This document shows positions 17,598 through 25,523 of a stretch of 64,000 bases of DNA, piece after piece. The notes under the pieces were generated by a model that worked only from the letters and a program-made list of their open reading frames with translations, did not search any database and had not been told where the DNA came from. Positions within the stretch are counted from its first letter, which is position 1. Every line of letters starts with the position of its first letter. The stretch comes from Nonomuraea glycinis. GTDB lineage: Bacteria; Actinomycetota; Actinomycetes; Streptosporangiales; Streptosporangiaceae. The stretch is from assembly GCF_014646515.1 (NCBI RefSeq), contig NZ_BMNK01000014.1, positions 190,298 through 254,297 on the forward strand, read 5' to 3'. The translations under genes and the position numbers were made by a program.

Positions 17598-17801
17598 CTA
17601 CTCCGAGCGCTGCTGCGGAATCCCCGCGAGCAGAGCGCGGACCTCGGTCTCCCGGTAACGCCGGTGACCGCCGAGGGTACGAATCGACGTCAACTTGCCC
17701 GCCTTGGCCCACCGGGTAACGGTCTTGGGGTCGACCCTGAACATGGTCGCGACCTCGGCGGGCGTGAGCAGCGGCTCGGCCTCGGGTGTACGAGCTGACA
17801 T
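17598..17801 (-). CDS. bldC: BldC-type MerR-like developmental regulator
   Basis: This 67-residue protein is almost only a MerR-like winged helix: LLTPAEVATMFRVDPKTVTRWAKAGKLTSIRTLGGHRRYRETEVRALL. Length and sequence match BldC, which in Streptomyces binds DNA cooperatively at direct repeats and controls the switch to development. GGAGGAGAGG lies 8-14 bases upstream of the ATG. From memory of S. coelicolor (SCO4086-4091), the order purF, purM, DUF3073, vdh, hypothetical, bldC is the same, supporting the call. Confidence 0.93.
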   Translation of the reverse strand: MSARTPEAEPLLTPAEVATMFRVDPKTVTRWAKAGKLTSIRTLGGHRRYRETEVRALLAGIPQQRSE

Positions 17802-17876
17802 TTGTGCGGCCTCTCCTCCGTGTGGACCGGCTTCGCGATCCTGTGACTGCCTGTGCGCCTGTCACGGATGTCCCCC

Positions 17877-17974
17877 TATGGTCCAGAGCGTGCGGCTTTT
17901 CTGGGCCATATGCGGTATCACCCGATGTGACCATACCGCCACGCAGAGCGATTGGCGAGCCCCTCTTTGGGCTC
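17877..17974. promoter_or_regulatory. Palindrome cluster upstream of bldC
   Basis: The 323-base gap (17802-18124) upstream of bldC holds three dyads and no gene. TATGGTCCAGA (17877-17887) pairs with TCTGGGCCATA (17900-17910) with one mismatch. GCGGTAT (17912-17918) pairs with ATACCGC (17933-17939) exactly. GAGCCC (17957-17962) pairs with GGGCTC (17969-17974). They could be operators for bldC or an RNA leader; bldC transcription runs leftward across them if its promoter lies to the right. Confidence 0.5.
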
Positions 17975-18124
17975 AACTGCCTGCCCCCATGGCGATGTCA
18001 CGCTCGGTGATTCTAGCGACACGTTTCGTGGTATCGCAGTGAAAACGGCAAACTACTCAGTTCGCAGAAGAGAGCAGCCGCGAGTCGTGACCCACTCATG
18101 CAGGTCAGACGGTCTTATTGGGGT

Positions 18125-18988
18125 TCAGTTGGCAGATTCCAGAAGTTGCATTGACTTCCAGCGAAGGATGACCCTCTGATACATGGCATAGGCAAGTTCT
18201 TCTTGACCCGTGTCCAGCCCTGTCAAAGCGGCCGAAAGCTCCGCGACGGACTGATCCGCCTGCAGCGCGTCGTCGTCCATGAGATGCACCAGACCGCCGT
18301 AGTCGAGCTCGACCAGCGAGTGCGGATGGAACTCCTCCAGCCAGCGCGCGATGTCCTCGACGTCGAAGTTGGGGGCGGTTTCGCCCAGATGCCGGCGCAT
18401 CACCTGCAGCGCCCGCGCCGCCCGCCTCCTGGCCTGCGCCATGGAGGTGACGTAGATGAGGTTGCGCCCCGTGGCGGTGGTCACGTCCTGGCCGGGGGTG
18501 GCGGAGCCGAGCACCAGCCAGCGCTCGTTGCCGTCGAACGGCACGAACCACGACGGTGGCACGTGCCAGGCCGTGGTCCGGATGTGCGTGCGCAGCATCG
18601 AGGAGTCGCCCCTGCGCTTGTAGCGATCGAAGTCGTCGACCGTCTGCTCGGCGATCGCCTGGGGGACGAAACGGTCCATCAGCTTCGCGGGAGTGCCGCC
18701 GCGAAGCCGTGAGAACGCCAGCCACGAGCGCAACCGGGTCTGCCACGGGCAGACGTACAGTCTGTCCTCAACTCGCCGCAGGTAGGCGTTGGGGCTCTCC
18801 TGTGATGGAACGGGTTCTGGGGGCATGCCGAGCAGTCGCCTGAGCGACTCCGCGTGCTCGGCGTGCAGGGCGTTGGCGCGGCGTGGACGGTCGCGCGAAT
18901 CGGCGTAGTCGGCCCAGACCTTGCGCTCGGATTCGGCGAACGCGGTCAGCGGCTCATAGACGCGGAGGTAGGCGGCATAGGGCAGCAC
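18125..18988 (-). CDS. Conserved hypothetical protein of the bldC-vdh neighbourhood
   Basis: The product has 287 residues from a GTG start (MLPYAAYLRVYEPLTAFAES). There are no signal peptide or membrane segments; it is rich in Arg, Asp and aromatic residues (CPWQTRLRSWLAF, AWHVPPSWFVPFDG, RWLVLGSATPG). I cannot assign a function. Its place between bldC and vdh on the same strand as bldC matches the hypothetical gene in the equivalent Streptomyces locus, so it is a conserved partner of unknown role. It is divergent from vdh with about 100 bases between the starts. Confidence 0.75.
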   Translation of the reverse strand: MLPYAAYLRVYEPLTAFAESERKVWADYADSRDRPRRANALHAEHAESLRRLLGMPPEPVPSQESPNAYLRRVEDRLYVCPWQTRLRSWLAFSRLRGGTPAKLMDRFVPQAIAEQTVDDFDRYKRRGDSSMLRTHIRTTAWHVPPSWFVPFDGNERWLVLGSATPGQDVTTATGRNLIYVTSMAQARRRAARALQVMRRHLGETAPNFDVEDIARWLEEFHPHSLVELDYGGLVHLMDDDALQADQSVAELSAALTGLDTGQEELAYAMYQRVILRWKSMQLLESAN

Positions 18989-19092
18989 GGAGGCATCGTG
19001 TCATGAAGACAAGCCGCTGTGCATAGCGCCTACTACGCTGTAAGGCGATCTCCGCCGCAAAGGCGCGGCGGACCGGACAGGGAGTCACTACC

Positions 19093-20172
19093 GTGACCGA
19101 CGTCTTCAGTTCGTCCCACAAGGACGTTCACGAGCAGGTCGTGTTCTGCGCCGACGAGCAGAGCGGCCTGCGTGCCATCATCGCCGTCCACAGCACCGCA
19201 CTCGGCCCGGCGCTCGGCGGCACCAGGTTCTATCCGTACGCAGACGAGCACGCGGCGCTGGCCGACGTGCGCAATCTCGCCAGAGGCATGTCCTACAAGA
19301 ACGCGCTGGCCGGGCTCGACCATGGCGGCGGCAAGGCCGTCATCATCGGCGACCCGAGCCGCGACAAGAGCGAGGCGCTGCTGCGCGCCTACGGCCGCTT
19401 CGTCCAGTCGCTCGGCGGGCGCTACATCACCGCCTGCGACGTCGGCACCTACAGCGAGGACATGGACCTCATCGCTCGCGAGTCACGCTTCGTGACCGGC
19501 CGCACCCTTTCCCACGGCGGCGCCGGCGACTCCTCCATCCTCACCGCGTTCGGCGTCTTCCAGGGCATGCGCGCCTCGGCTGAGCGGGTCTTCGGCACGC
19601 CGTCGCTGCTCGGCAGGCGGGTGGGCGTCGAGGGCGTGGGCAAGGTCGGCCACCGCCTGGTGGACCTGCTGCGCGAGGACGGCGCCGAGGTGGTGATCTG
19701 CGACGTCAGCGAGCAGGCCATCGAGCGCGTACGCCGGCGCCACCCCGAAGTCGACGTGGTGGCGGACGCGGGGGCCATGACCGGGGCCGACCTCGACGTC
19801 TTCGCCCCCTGCGCCCTGGGCGGCGCGCTCGACGACGCCACTGTGGCCAGGCTGCGGGCCAAGATCGTCTGTGGCGCGGCCAACAACCAGCTCGCCCATT
19901 CCGGCGTCGAGAAGCAGCTCGACGAGCGGGGCATCCTCTACGCGCCTGACTACGTCGTCAACTCCGGCGGCGTGATCCAGGTGGCCGATGAGATCGGCGG
20001 ATTCGTCATGGAACGGGCGCGCGCCAAGGCGGCCCAGATCTACGACACGACTCTGAAGATCTTCGGGATCGCCGCAGAGGAGGGCGTCCCTCCGGCGGTC
20101 GCAGCGGATAGGCTGGCCGAGCGCAGAATGTCGGAAGTCGGGCGTCTAAGGGGCATTTGGCTGGGCCGCTGA
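19093..20172 (+). CDS. vdh: Valine/leucine dehydrogenase (Glu/Leu/Phe/Val dehydrogenase family)
   Basis: The 359-residue product matches branched-chain amino-acid dehydrogenases, which oxidatively deaminate Val, Leu or Ile to 2-oxoacids with NAD. The N-terminal domain contains GPALGGTRFYPY and the catalytic Lys region MSYKNALAGLDHGGGKAVI; the Rossmann part contains GVEGVGKVG and later AANNQLAH and YVVNSGGVIQV. The GTG start has GGGAG 8 bases upstream. The keto acids produced could feed the 2-oxoacid dehydrogenase encoded at 41.2-44.8 kb. Confidence 0.9.
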   Translation: MTDVFSSSHKDVHEQVVFCADEQSGLRAIIAVHSTALGPALGGTRFYPYADEHAALADVRNLARGMSYKNALAGLDHGGGKAVIIGDPSRDKSEALLRAYGRFVQSLGGRYITACDVGTYSEDMDLIARESRFVTGRTLSHGGAGDSSILTAFGVFQGMRASAERVFGTPSLLGRRVGVEGVGKVGHRLVDLLREDGAEVVICDVSEQAIERVRRRHPEVDVVADAGAMTGADLDVFAPCALGGALDDATVARLRAKIVCGAANNQLAHSGVEKQLDERGILYAPDYVVNSGGVIQVADEIGGFVMERARAKAAQIYDTTLKIFGIAAEEGVPPAVAADRLAERRMSEVGRLRGIWLGR

Positions 20173-20238
20173 TGGCCCGCGCCCATACGACGTACCGAGC
20201 TGGGCACAAAACAGGTACGGTAATAGGCGAACGATAGG

Positions 20239-20305
20239 CTGACGTCCACAGTCAGGGCGACGTCAGTGTGTGGTGCGTTAGCGACGAGGGGTCGGGGACG
20301 ACCCC
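20239..20305 (+). promoter_or_regulatory. CTGACGTC dyad and hairpin upstream of the DUF3073 gene
   Basis: CTGACGTC (20239-20246) and GACGTCAG (20259-20266) form a perfect 8-bp inverted repeat with a 12-base spacer. Twenty-two bases further on, GGGGTCG, loop GGGA and CGACCCC (20288-20305) make a 7-bp stem just upstream of the AGGGGG ribosome site. The first looks like an operator; the second could tune translation. The regulator is unknown. Confidence 0.5.
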
Positions 20306-20324
20306 ACACGAGGGGGTCGAGCCA

Positions 20325-20555
20325 ATGGGGCGCGGCCGAGCAAAGGCCAAGCAGGTCAAGGTTGCTCGCCAGCTGAAGTACAACAGCGGTGGCACGGATC
20401 TTGAGCGACTTCGCGACGAACTCGGGGTCGGGGAACCCGGCCATAACGACGACGCCGACGACATCAACGACGAGCTGGCGGATCGGTATGCCGATTACGC
20501 CGAGGGTTACGGTCCCGGAGACGACGACGATGGTCGCACGTCCGGACGCCGCTAG
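20325..20555 (+). CDS. DUF3073 family protein
   Basis: This 76-residue, highly charged protein starts MGRGRAKAKQVKVARQLKY, a Lys/Arg-rich head, and ends in an acidic, Asp/Tyr-rich tail (DDADDINDELADRYADYAEG). That matches DUF3073, a small actinobacterial protein of unknown function typically found beside purM. The ATG at 20325 has AGGGGG about 8 bases upstream. It is a single-gene unit with its own leader and a strong terminator pair downstream, suggesting high expression. Confidence 0.85.
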   Translation: MGRGRAKAKQVKVARQLKYNSGGTDLERLRDELGVGEPGHNDDADDINDELADRYADYAEGYGPGDDDDGRTSGRR

Positions 20556-20571
20556 CCGTTCTTCAGCGTGA

Positions 20572-20642
20572 GAATGGACACGCGCTTCGGCGCGGGTCCA
20601 TTCGTTCAAGTGCGTCGAAGCCCCACGGGAGACCGTGGGGCT
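20572..20642. terminator. Two stacked hairpins between DUF3073 and purM
   Basis: The first hairpin is GAATGGAC + CGCGC, loop TTCG, GCGCG + GTCCATTC (20572-20603), with one A/G mismatch between stem segments. The second is AGCCCCACGG, loop GAGA, CCGTGGGGCT (20619-20642), followed by a short T run (plus strand). They sit between convergent stops at 20555 and 20654, so they can end transcription in both directions. Confidence 0.8.
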
Positions 20643-20653
20643 TTCGTCGTGTC

Positions 20654-21679
20654 CTAGCCGTACACCGCTTCGCCGGCGCCTGTGACGATCTCGCCCAGGA
20701 CCCACGCGGGCAGGCCCCGGTCGGTCAGCAGCCGGATCGACTCGTCGGCGACCTCGGGTGCGACGATCGCGGCCATGCCGACGCCCAAGTTGAAGGTGCG
20801 GTCCAGGTCCCTCTGCTCGATCCGGCCGTGACCGGCCAGCACCTCGAAGATGGCGGGCGGGGTCCACGACGAGCGGTCGAGCACCGCGCCGAGGTGGCCC
20901 GGCAGGGAGCGGGACAGGTTGCTCTCCACGCCGCCGCCGGTGATGTGCGCGTAGGCGTGCACGTCGACCGAGCGGGCCAGCTCCAGGCAGTCGAGTGAGT
21001 AGATGCGGGTCGGCTCCAGCAGCTCCTCGGCCAGTGGCCGCCCCAGCTCCGGCAGCACCGTGTCGAGATCGAGCGAGGCGTTCTTGATCACGTGGCGGAC
21101 CAGGGAGTAGCCGTTGGAGTGGACGCCGGACGAGGCCAGGCCCAGCACCACGTCACCCTCCCGCACCCGGGAGGGGCCCAGCATCCGATCAGCCTCCACG
21201 ACCCCCGTGCCGGCGCCCGCGAGGTCGTACTCGTCGGCGCCCATCGCGCCCGGGTGCTCGGCGGTCTCGCCGCCCACCAGGGCCGCGCCCGCCAGGCGGC
21301 AGCCCTCGGCCACCCCGCCGACGATCTCGGCGATCCGCTCCGGCACGACCTTGCCGCAGGCGATGTAGTCGGTCATGAACAGCGGCTCGGCCCCGCACAC
21401 CACGAGGTCGTCCAGAACCATCCCGACCAGGTCGATGCCGATCGTGTCGTGCTTGCCCCACCGCTGCGCCAGCATCACCTTCGTGCCGACACCGTCGGTG
21501 GAGGTGGCCAGCAGGGGCCGCCGGTAACGCAGCAGCGCCGAGGCGTCGAACAGCCCGGCGAAGCCGCTGTCGTCGTCGACCACCTCGGGCCTGCGTGAGC
21601 GGGCCACCTTGTCCTTCATCAACGCGACGGCACGCTCACCCGCCTCGATGTCCACCCCGGCGGCCTCGTAAGTGCTCAC
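20654..21679 (-). CDS. purM: Phosphoribosylformylglycinamidine cyclo-ligase (AIR synthetase)
   Basis: The product has 341 residues from the GTG at 21679 (STYEAAGVDIEAGERAVALM), overlapping the purF stop by 4 bases (GTGA). It closes FGAM to AIR with ATP, step 5 of purine synthesis. Family segments present are LATSTDGVGTKVMLA, DLVVCGAEPLFMTDYIACG, LVGGETAEHPG and HITGGGVESNLSR. The coding frame runs further upstream without a stop, but that extension lies inside purF and does not look like protein. It is translationally coupled to purF. Confidence 0.95.
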   Translation of the reverse strand: MSTYEAAGVDIEAGERAVALMKDKVARSRRPEVVDDDSGFAGLFDASALLRYRRPLLATSTDGVGTKVMLAQRWGKHDTIGIDLVGMVLDDLVVCGAEPLFMTDYIACGKVVPERIAEIVGGVAEGCRLAGAALVGGETAEHPGAMGADEYDLAGAGTGVVEADRMLGPSRVREGDVVLGLASSGVHSNGYSLVRHVIKNASLDLDTVLPELGRPLAEELLEPTRIYSLDCLELARSVDVHAYAHITGGGVESNLSRSLPGHLGAVLDRSSWTPPAIFEVLAGHGRIEQRDLDRTFNLGVGMAAIVAPEVADESIRLLTDRGLPAWVLGEIVTGAGEAVYG

Positions 21680-23112
21680 GCCTTGCTCTCCAACACGAAC
21701 TTGCCGACGTTGTCCTGGTCGATCGGGATGGGGTACGAGCCGTCGAAGCAGGCCCGGCAGAGCCGATCCGCGGGGATGGTGGTGGCCTCGGTGAGCCCTT
21801 CGAGCGAGATGTAGCCGAGGCTGTCGGCGCCCAGCGAGGCGCGGATCTCCTCGACCGAGAGCGAGCCCGCGATCAGCTCGGCCCTGGTGGCGAAGTCGAT
21901 GCCGTAGAAGCACGGCCACGACACGGGCGGCGAGGAGATGCGTACGTGCACCTCGCGCGCGCCCGCCTCGCGCAGCATCTTGACGATGGCGCGCTGGGTG
22001 TTGCCGCGCACGATCGAGTCGTCGACAACGACCAGCCGCTTGCCCTCGACGACCTCGCGCAGCGGGTTGAGCTTGAGCCGGATGCCGAGCTGGCGGATGG
22101 TCTGCGAGGGCTGGATGAACGTGCGGCCCACGTAGGAGTTCTTCACCAGGCCCTGGCCGTAGGGGATCCCGCTCTCCTGGGCGTAGCCCACGGCGGCGGG
22201 GGTGCCGGACTCCGGTGTCGGGATGACCAGGTCGGCCTCGACGGGGTGCTCGCGGGCCAGGACCTTGCCCACCTCGACCCGGGTGACCTGGACGCCGCGC
22301 CCGGCGATGGTGGTGTCGGGGCGCGCCAGGTAGACGTACTCGAACAGGCAGCCCTTGGGCTCGGCGAGCGCGAACCTGCGCGAGCGCACGCCGCGCTCGT
22401 CGATCGTGAGCATCTCGCCGGGCTCGACCTCGCGGGTGAAGGTGGCGCCCACGATGTCGAGCGCCGCCGTCTCGGAGGCGACGACCCAGCCTCGCTCCAG
22501 CCGGCCCAGGACCAGCGGGCGGATGCCCTGCGGGTCACGCGCGGCGTAGAGCGTCTTCTCGTCCATGAACACCAGGGTGTAGGCGCCCTTGACCTGCGGC
22601 AGCAGCTCGGCGGCGGAGTCCTCGATGGAGCGGGTGCGGTCCTGGGCCAGCAGTGCGGTGAGCACCTCGGTGTCGGTGGTCGCCCTGGTGGCGCCCGGGG
22701 CCAGGCGCTGGGCCAGCTCCGGAGTGTTGATCAGGTTGCCGTTGTGGGCGAGCGCCAGCCCGCCGACGTCGGTGGAGCTCAGCGTCGGCTGAGCGTTCTC
22801 CCACACGCTGGAGCCGGTGGTGGAGTAGCGGCAGTGCCCGACGGCCAGGTGGCCGCGCAGGGTGCCGAGCACCGACTCGTCGAAGACCTGGGCCACCAGG
22901 CCCATGTCCTTGTAAACGAGGATGCGGCTGCCCTCGCTGACTGCGATGCCCGCGGACTCCTGGCCGCGGTGTTGCAACGCGTACAGCCCGTAGTAGGTGA
23001 GTTTGGAAACTTCCTCGCCTGGCGCCCATACGCCGAAGACGCCACATGCGTCCTTCGGTGCGCGGTCATCGGGGTCCAGGTCATGACCGAGTCGGCCGTC
23101 GCCCTTCAGCAC
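21676..23112 (-). CDS. purF: Amidophosphoribosyltransferase
   Basis: The product has 478 residues from the GTG at 23112. It converts PRPP and glutamine to phosphoribosylamine, the first committed purine step. The nucleophile Cys in DACGVFGVWAPGEE is at about residue 23, implying a cleaved propeptide of about 22 residues. Other segments are LQHRGQESAGIAV, YVGRTFIQPSQTIRQLG, the PRPP loop VVVDDSIVRGNTQR and CRACFDG, which would ligate the Fe-S cluster of the B. subtilis-type enzyme. TAGACT lies 7 bases before the GTG, so translation may begin on a leaderless message. The operon is purF-purM. Confidence 0.95.
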   Translation of the reverse strand: MLKGDGRLGHDLDPDDRAPKDACGVFGVWAPGEEVSKLTYYGLYALQHRGQESAGIAVSEGSRILVYKDMGLVAQVFDESVLGTLRGHLAVGHCRYSTTGSSVWENAQPTLSSTDVGGLALAHNGNLINTPELAQRLAPGATRATTDTEVLTALLAQDRTRSIEDSAAELLPQVKGAYTLVFMDEKTLYAARDPQGIRPLVLGRLERGWVVASETAALDIVGATFTREVEPGEMLTIDERGVRSRRFALAEPKGCLFEYVYLARPDTTIAGRGVQVTRVEVGKVLAREHPVEADLVIPTPESGTPAAVGYAQESGIPYGQGLVKNSYVGRTFIQPSQTIRQLGIRLKLNPLREVVEGKRLVVVDDSIVRGNTQRAIVKMLREAGAREVHVRISSPPVSWPCFYGIDFATRAELIAGSLSVEEIRASLGADSLGYISLEGLTEATTIPADRLCRACFDGSYPIPIDQDNVGKFVLESKA

Positions 23113-23453
23113 GTACTTCAGTCTAGGTCGGCGGCTCTCGTGCTCGCACACCAGGGCCAAGATCAGGCCAGATCGGGCGTTCAGGGCCTTGCGTGTGATC
23201 TCGCCTCTGGTTCCGTTTTCAGGTGTACGTCTCGTCTGTGGGGGGTTCGCTTTCGCTTGTACGGGGTTCTTCGCGGAGCCCCGAATCAACCATCCCCCGA
23301 CGCGTACGGGATGTCCTCATCTTGCCTCTGGCCTGCAGATTTAGCACAAAGTGAGCCAAGATTGACCAGGGTCTTACCGTGTCGAAGGGTTTCGATGGCG
23401 GCTTCCGCGAAAAGGTGAAGTATCCGGCATTCAACCCATCGGGAGACGCGGAC
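23113..23453. other. Divergent intergenic region, purF / DUF4190 gene
   Basis: No gene is seen in these 341 bases. The minus strand has a likely purF -10, TAGACT, ending 7 bases before the GTG. Near 23263-23285 a GC stem (GGGGTTC with GAGCCCC) could form a leader hairpin on either strand. TTGACC occurs near 23362 upstream of the DUF4190 gene, but no -10 is convincing. A longer in-frame extension of the DUF4190 protein begins at 23379. Confidence 0.5.
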
Positions 23454-24881
23454 GTGACCACACCTGGGGACCCGAACCAGCCTCGCGGGCGCGAGGACCG
23501 TCCAGACCCGGACGAACCCAGCCGTGAGCCGGCCTCCCAGCCGCCCGAGGAGGTTCCCTGGTGGTCCGAGGGCGCGCCGGAGGAGCCACCCGCCCGCGAG
23601 TCGGATACGGCGGCGCGTCGCTATACCGAGGGACGTGTTCCCGAGGAGGAGCCAGGCGAAGAACCCATCACGCCCGCCCCACCGGTCGTCCCACCCACCG
23701 ACCGGCCACCCACCGACCGCCCACCCGTCCCCAAGCCTGGCCCGGGCCCAGTTCCCTACCCAGACCCGAACCCCGTGCCTGACCCAGGACCGGTGCCCGA
23801 GCCGGGCCGCCCAGGACCTGAGCCGGAGCCCGGTCCGGGCGGCCCTGGACCGGGGCCTGAGCCTGGTCCGGGCGGCCCTGGTCCTGAGCCGGGTGGCCCT
23901 GGGCCGGAGCCTGGCGGTGGTCCCGGCGAGCCGCGGCATCCCGATCTGCCTTCCTCACCCGAGGTCCCCGAGCCCACCCAGGTCTCTGACGAGACGGACG
24001 CCGAGCGTACGGTGCGCTTCGACACCCGCGACCGCCCCAGCGGACCCCAGCCCCGCCCGCCCGGCAGCACCCCGCCCTACCCCGGCTGGGAAGAGACCGA
24101 CACAGGTGAAGAGCCAGGCCCCGAAGTCGCACGGCCCCCGTCTCGCTTCGACCCGCCACAGGAGGGCGGCGCCACACCTTCGGGTCCGTACGGGCAGACC
24201 CCTGGTGCCACACCCTCGGGTCCGTACGGGCAGGCCCCAGGGACCACACCTTCGGGTCCGTACGGACAGGAGCCCGCGCCTTCGGGGCCGGCTGGGCAGG
24301 AGCCTGGTGCCGCGCCCGCCGGCCCGTACGGACGGGAGCCTGGCGCCGCGCGGCCGGGTGCGTACGGACGGGAGTCGCAGGAAGGCGGCGTGCCCGCCGG
24401 TTCGTACGGGCAGGCGCAGGAGCCCGCGGTGCCGGGGACCTCGCCGTCCAGCCCGTACGGCGGACCGCCGGGAGCCGGCCCTGTCTACGGCGCTCCCGGC
24501 GGAGGGGCCGCCTACCCGCCGCCGCCCGGATCGGCGGGACCGTCCCAGTATCCGCCCGACTGGCGACCGCCCGGCCAGCCGGGCAACGGGCTGGCCACGG
24601 CGTCGCTGGTGCTGGGGGTGGCCAGTCCATTCCTGGTCTTCGTCTGCTTCATCGGCCTGCTCACCGCGATCCTGTCGATCGTGTTCGGCATCGTGGCGAT
24701 CGCCAGGCAGACGGGCAAGGGCCGGGCGATCACCGGGATCGCGTTCAGCGTGCTCGCCCTCATCATCTTCGCCGCCCTGGCCCTGTGGTTCTACAGCGTG
24801 GTCCAGGAGTGCGGCCAACTCCCCAACGGGCTCGCCGAGCGCTGCCTGGAACAGCGCATCCCCTGGCTCGCCACCGGCTGA
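23454..24881 (+). CDS. Proline-rich DUF4190-type membrane protein
   Basis: The product has 475 residues from the GTG at 23454 (GGGAGA 7 bases upstream); an in-frame start at 23379 would add 25 residues. Residues 1-375 are disordered and Pro/Gly/Glu-rich, including GPGPEPGP-type runs and three 12-residue TPSGPYGQ repeats. The last 100 residues carry two hydrophobic helices (LVLGVASPFLVFVCFIGLL and VFGIVAIAR...FSVLALIIFAALALWF), which is the DUF4190 pattern. Such proteins probably sit in the membrane with a long cytoplasmic tail, perhaps in cell-wall or division complexes; that is inference. Confidence 0.8.
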   Translation: MTTPGDPNQPRGREDRPDPDEPSREPASQPPEEVPWWSEGAPEEPPARESDTAARRYTEGRVPEEEPGEEPITPAPPVVPPTDRPPTDRPPVPKPGPGPVPYPDPNPVPDPGPVPEPGRPGPEPEPGPGGPGPGPEPGPGGPGPEPGGPGPEPGGGPGEPRHPDLPSSPEVPEPTQVSDETDAERTVRFDTRDRPSGPQPRPPGSTPPYPGWEETDTGEEPGPEVARPPSRFDPPQEGGATPSGPYGQTPGATPSGPYGQAPGTTPSGPYGQEPAPSGPAGQEPGAAPAGPYGREPGAARPGAYGRESQEGGVPAGSYGQAQEPAVPGTSPSSPYGGPPGAGPVYGAPGGGAAYPPPPGSAGPSQYPPDWRPPGQPGNGLATASLVLGVASPFLVFVCFIGLLTAILSIVFGIVAIARQTGKGRAITGIAFSVLALIIFAALALWFYSVVQECGQLPNGLAERCLEQRIPWLATG

Positions 24882-24975
24882 GCAGGAACAGGTGGTCCGC
24901 CGGCCTGGCGCGACCGGCTAGACGGGTAGCAGGAACAGGTGGTCCGCCGGCCTGGCGCGGCCGGCTAGACGGGTG
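24882..24975. repeat. Direct duplication of a 47-bp unit
   Basis: Two 47-base copies (24882-24928 and 24929-24975) differ at two or three positions. Each starts GCAGGAACAGGTGGTCCGCC and ends in CTAGACGGGT. A third, diverged start (GCAGGGGTAGGTGGTCGG) follows inside the SCP-like gene. The second copy contains that gene's stop codon, so its 3' end has been duplicated outward into the gap. Confidence 0.9.
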
Positions 24976-25411
24976 GCAGGGGTAGGTGGTCGGAGAGGTC
25001 GGCGCGGGCGCCGCTGGCTGAGACGGCGCCTCGCGCCATCGCCTCGGCCCAGGTGACCCGCCCGACCGCCAGCTCGATCCACGTGCGGGCGTCGGTCTCC
25101 ACCACGTTGGGCGGCGTGCCCCGGGTGTGCCGGGGCCCGGCGATGGCCTGTACGGCGGCGTACGGCGGAATGCGCACCTCCACGGTCCGGCCGGGCGCGA
25201 CGGCGGTGAGCCGGTCGAGCAGGTGCCGCACGGCCTGGCGGGCGGCGTCGCGTTCGGGCCGCAGGCCACGGTCGTAGGCGGCGAGGACGGCCGCCACGAG
25301 CGCGTCGGCCAGCGCGGTCGCGGGGCCGTCGTAGGGCGGCTCGTCGAGCGCGACGAGTTGGGCGTCGAGGGCGGCTCTGACCTTTTCCGGGTCCAGTTTG
25401 CGTGGTGGCAC
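24965..25411 (-). CDS. Sterol-carrier-family (SCP-like) protein
   Basis: The product has about 148 residues from the GTG at 25411 (VPPRKLDPEKVRAALDAQ); an ATG ten codons earlier is possible. VRAALDAQLVAL, VEVRIPPYAAVQAI and WIELAVGRVTWAEAMA fit the small actinobacterial SCP2-like proteins related to the C-terminal domain of maleylpyruvate isomerases. It may bind a hydrophobic ligand, but the function is unknown. I recall a homologue close to purF in Streptomyces, so the location is conserved. The stop lies in the second copy of a 47-bp duplication. Confidence 0.7.
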   Translation of the reverse strand: MPPRKLDPEKVRAALDAQLVALDEPPYDGPATALADALVAAVLAAYDRGLRPERDAARQAVRHLLDRLTAVAPGRTVEVRIPPYAAVQAIAGPRHTRGTPPNVVETDARTWIELAVGRVTWAEAMARGAVSASGARADLSDHLPLPPV

Positions 25412-25523
25412 CGGCCCATTGTGCTCCCCGGAAGCGTTCATCGTGCCGGAGGGTGCCGTTCACCTGCGGTTATCGCAGCGACCGTAGTGTCCCGGCCGAA
25501 GACCGCACTATCTTGGAGGACCT

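Noticed and set aside
17344..17976. A minus-strand frame with Ser-Gln-Thr-Val repeats overlapping bldC
   Set aside because: It overlaps bldC in another frame and its repeats are only the 18-bp DNA array read through.
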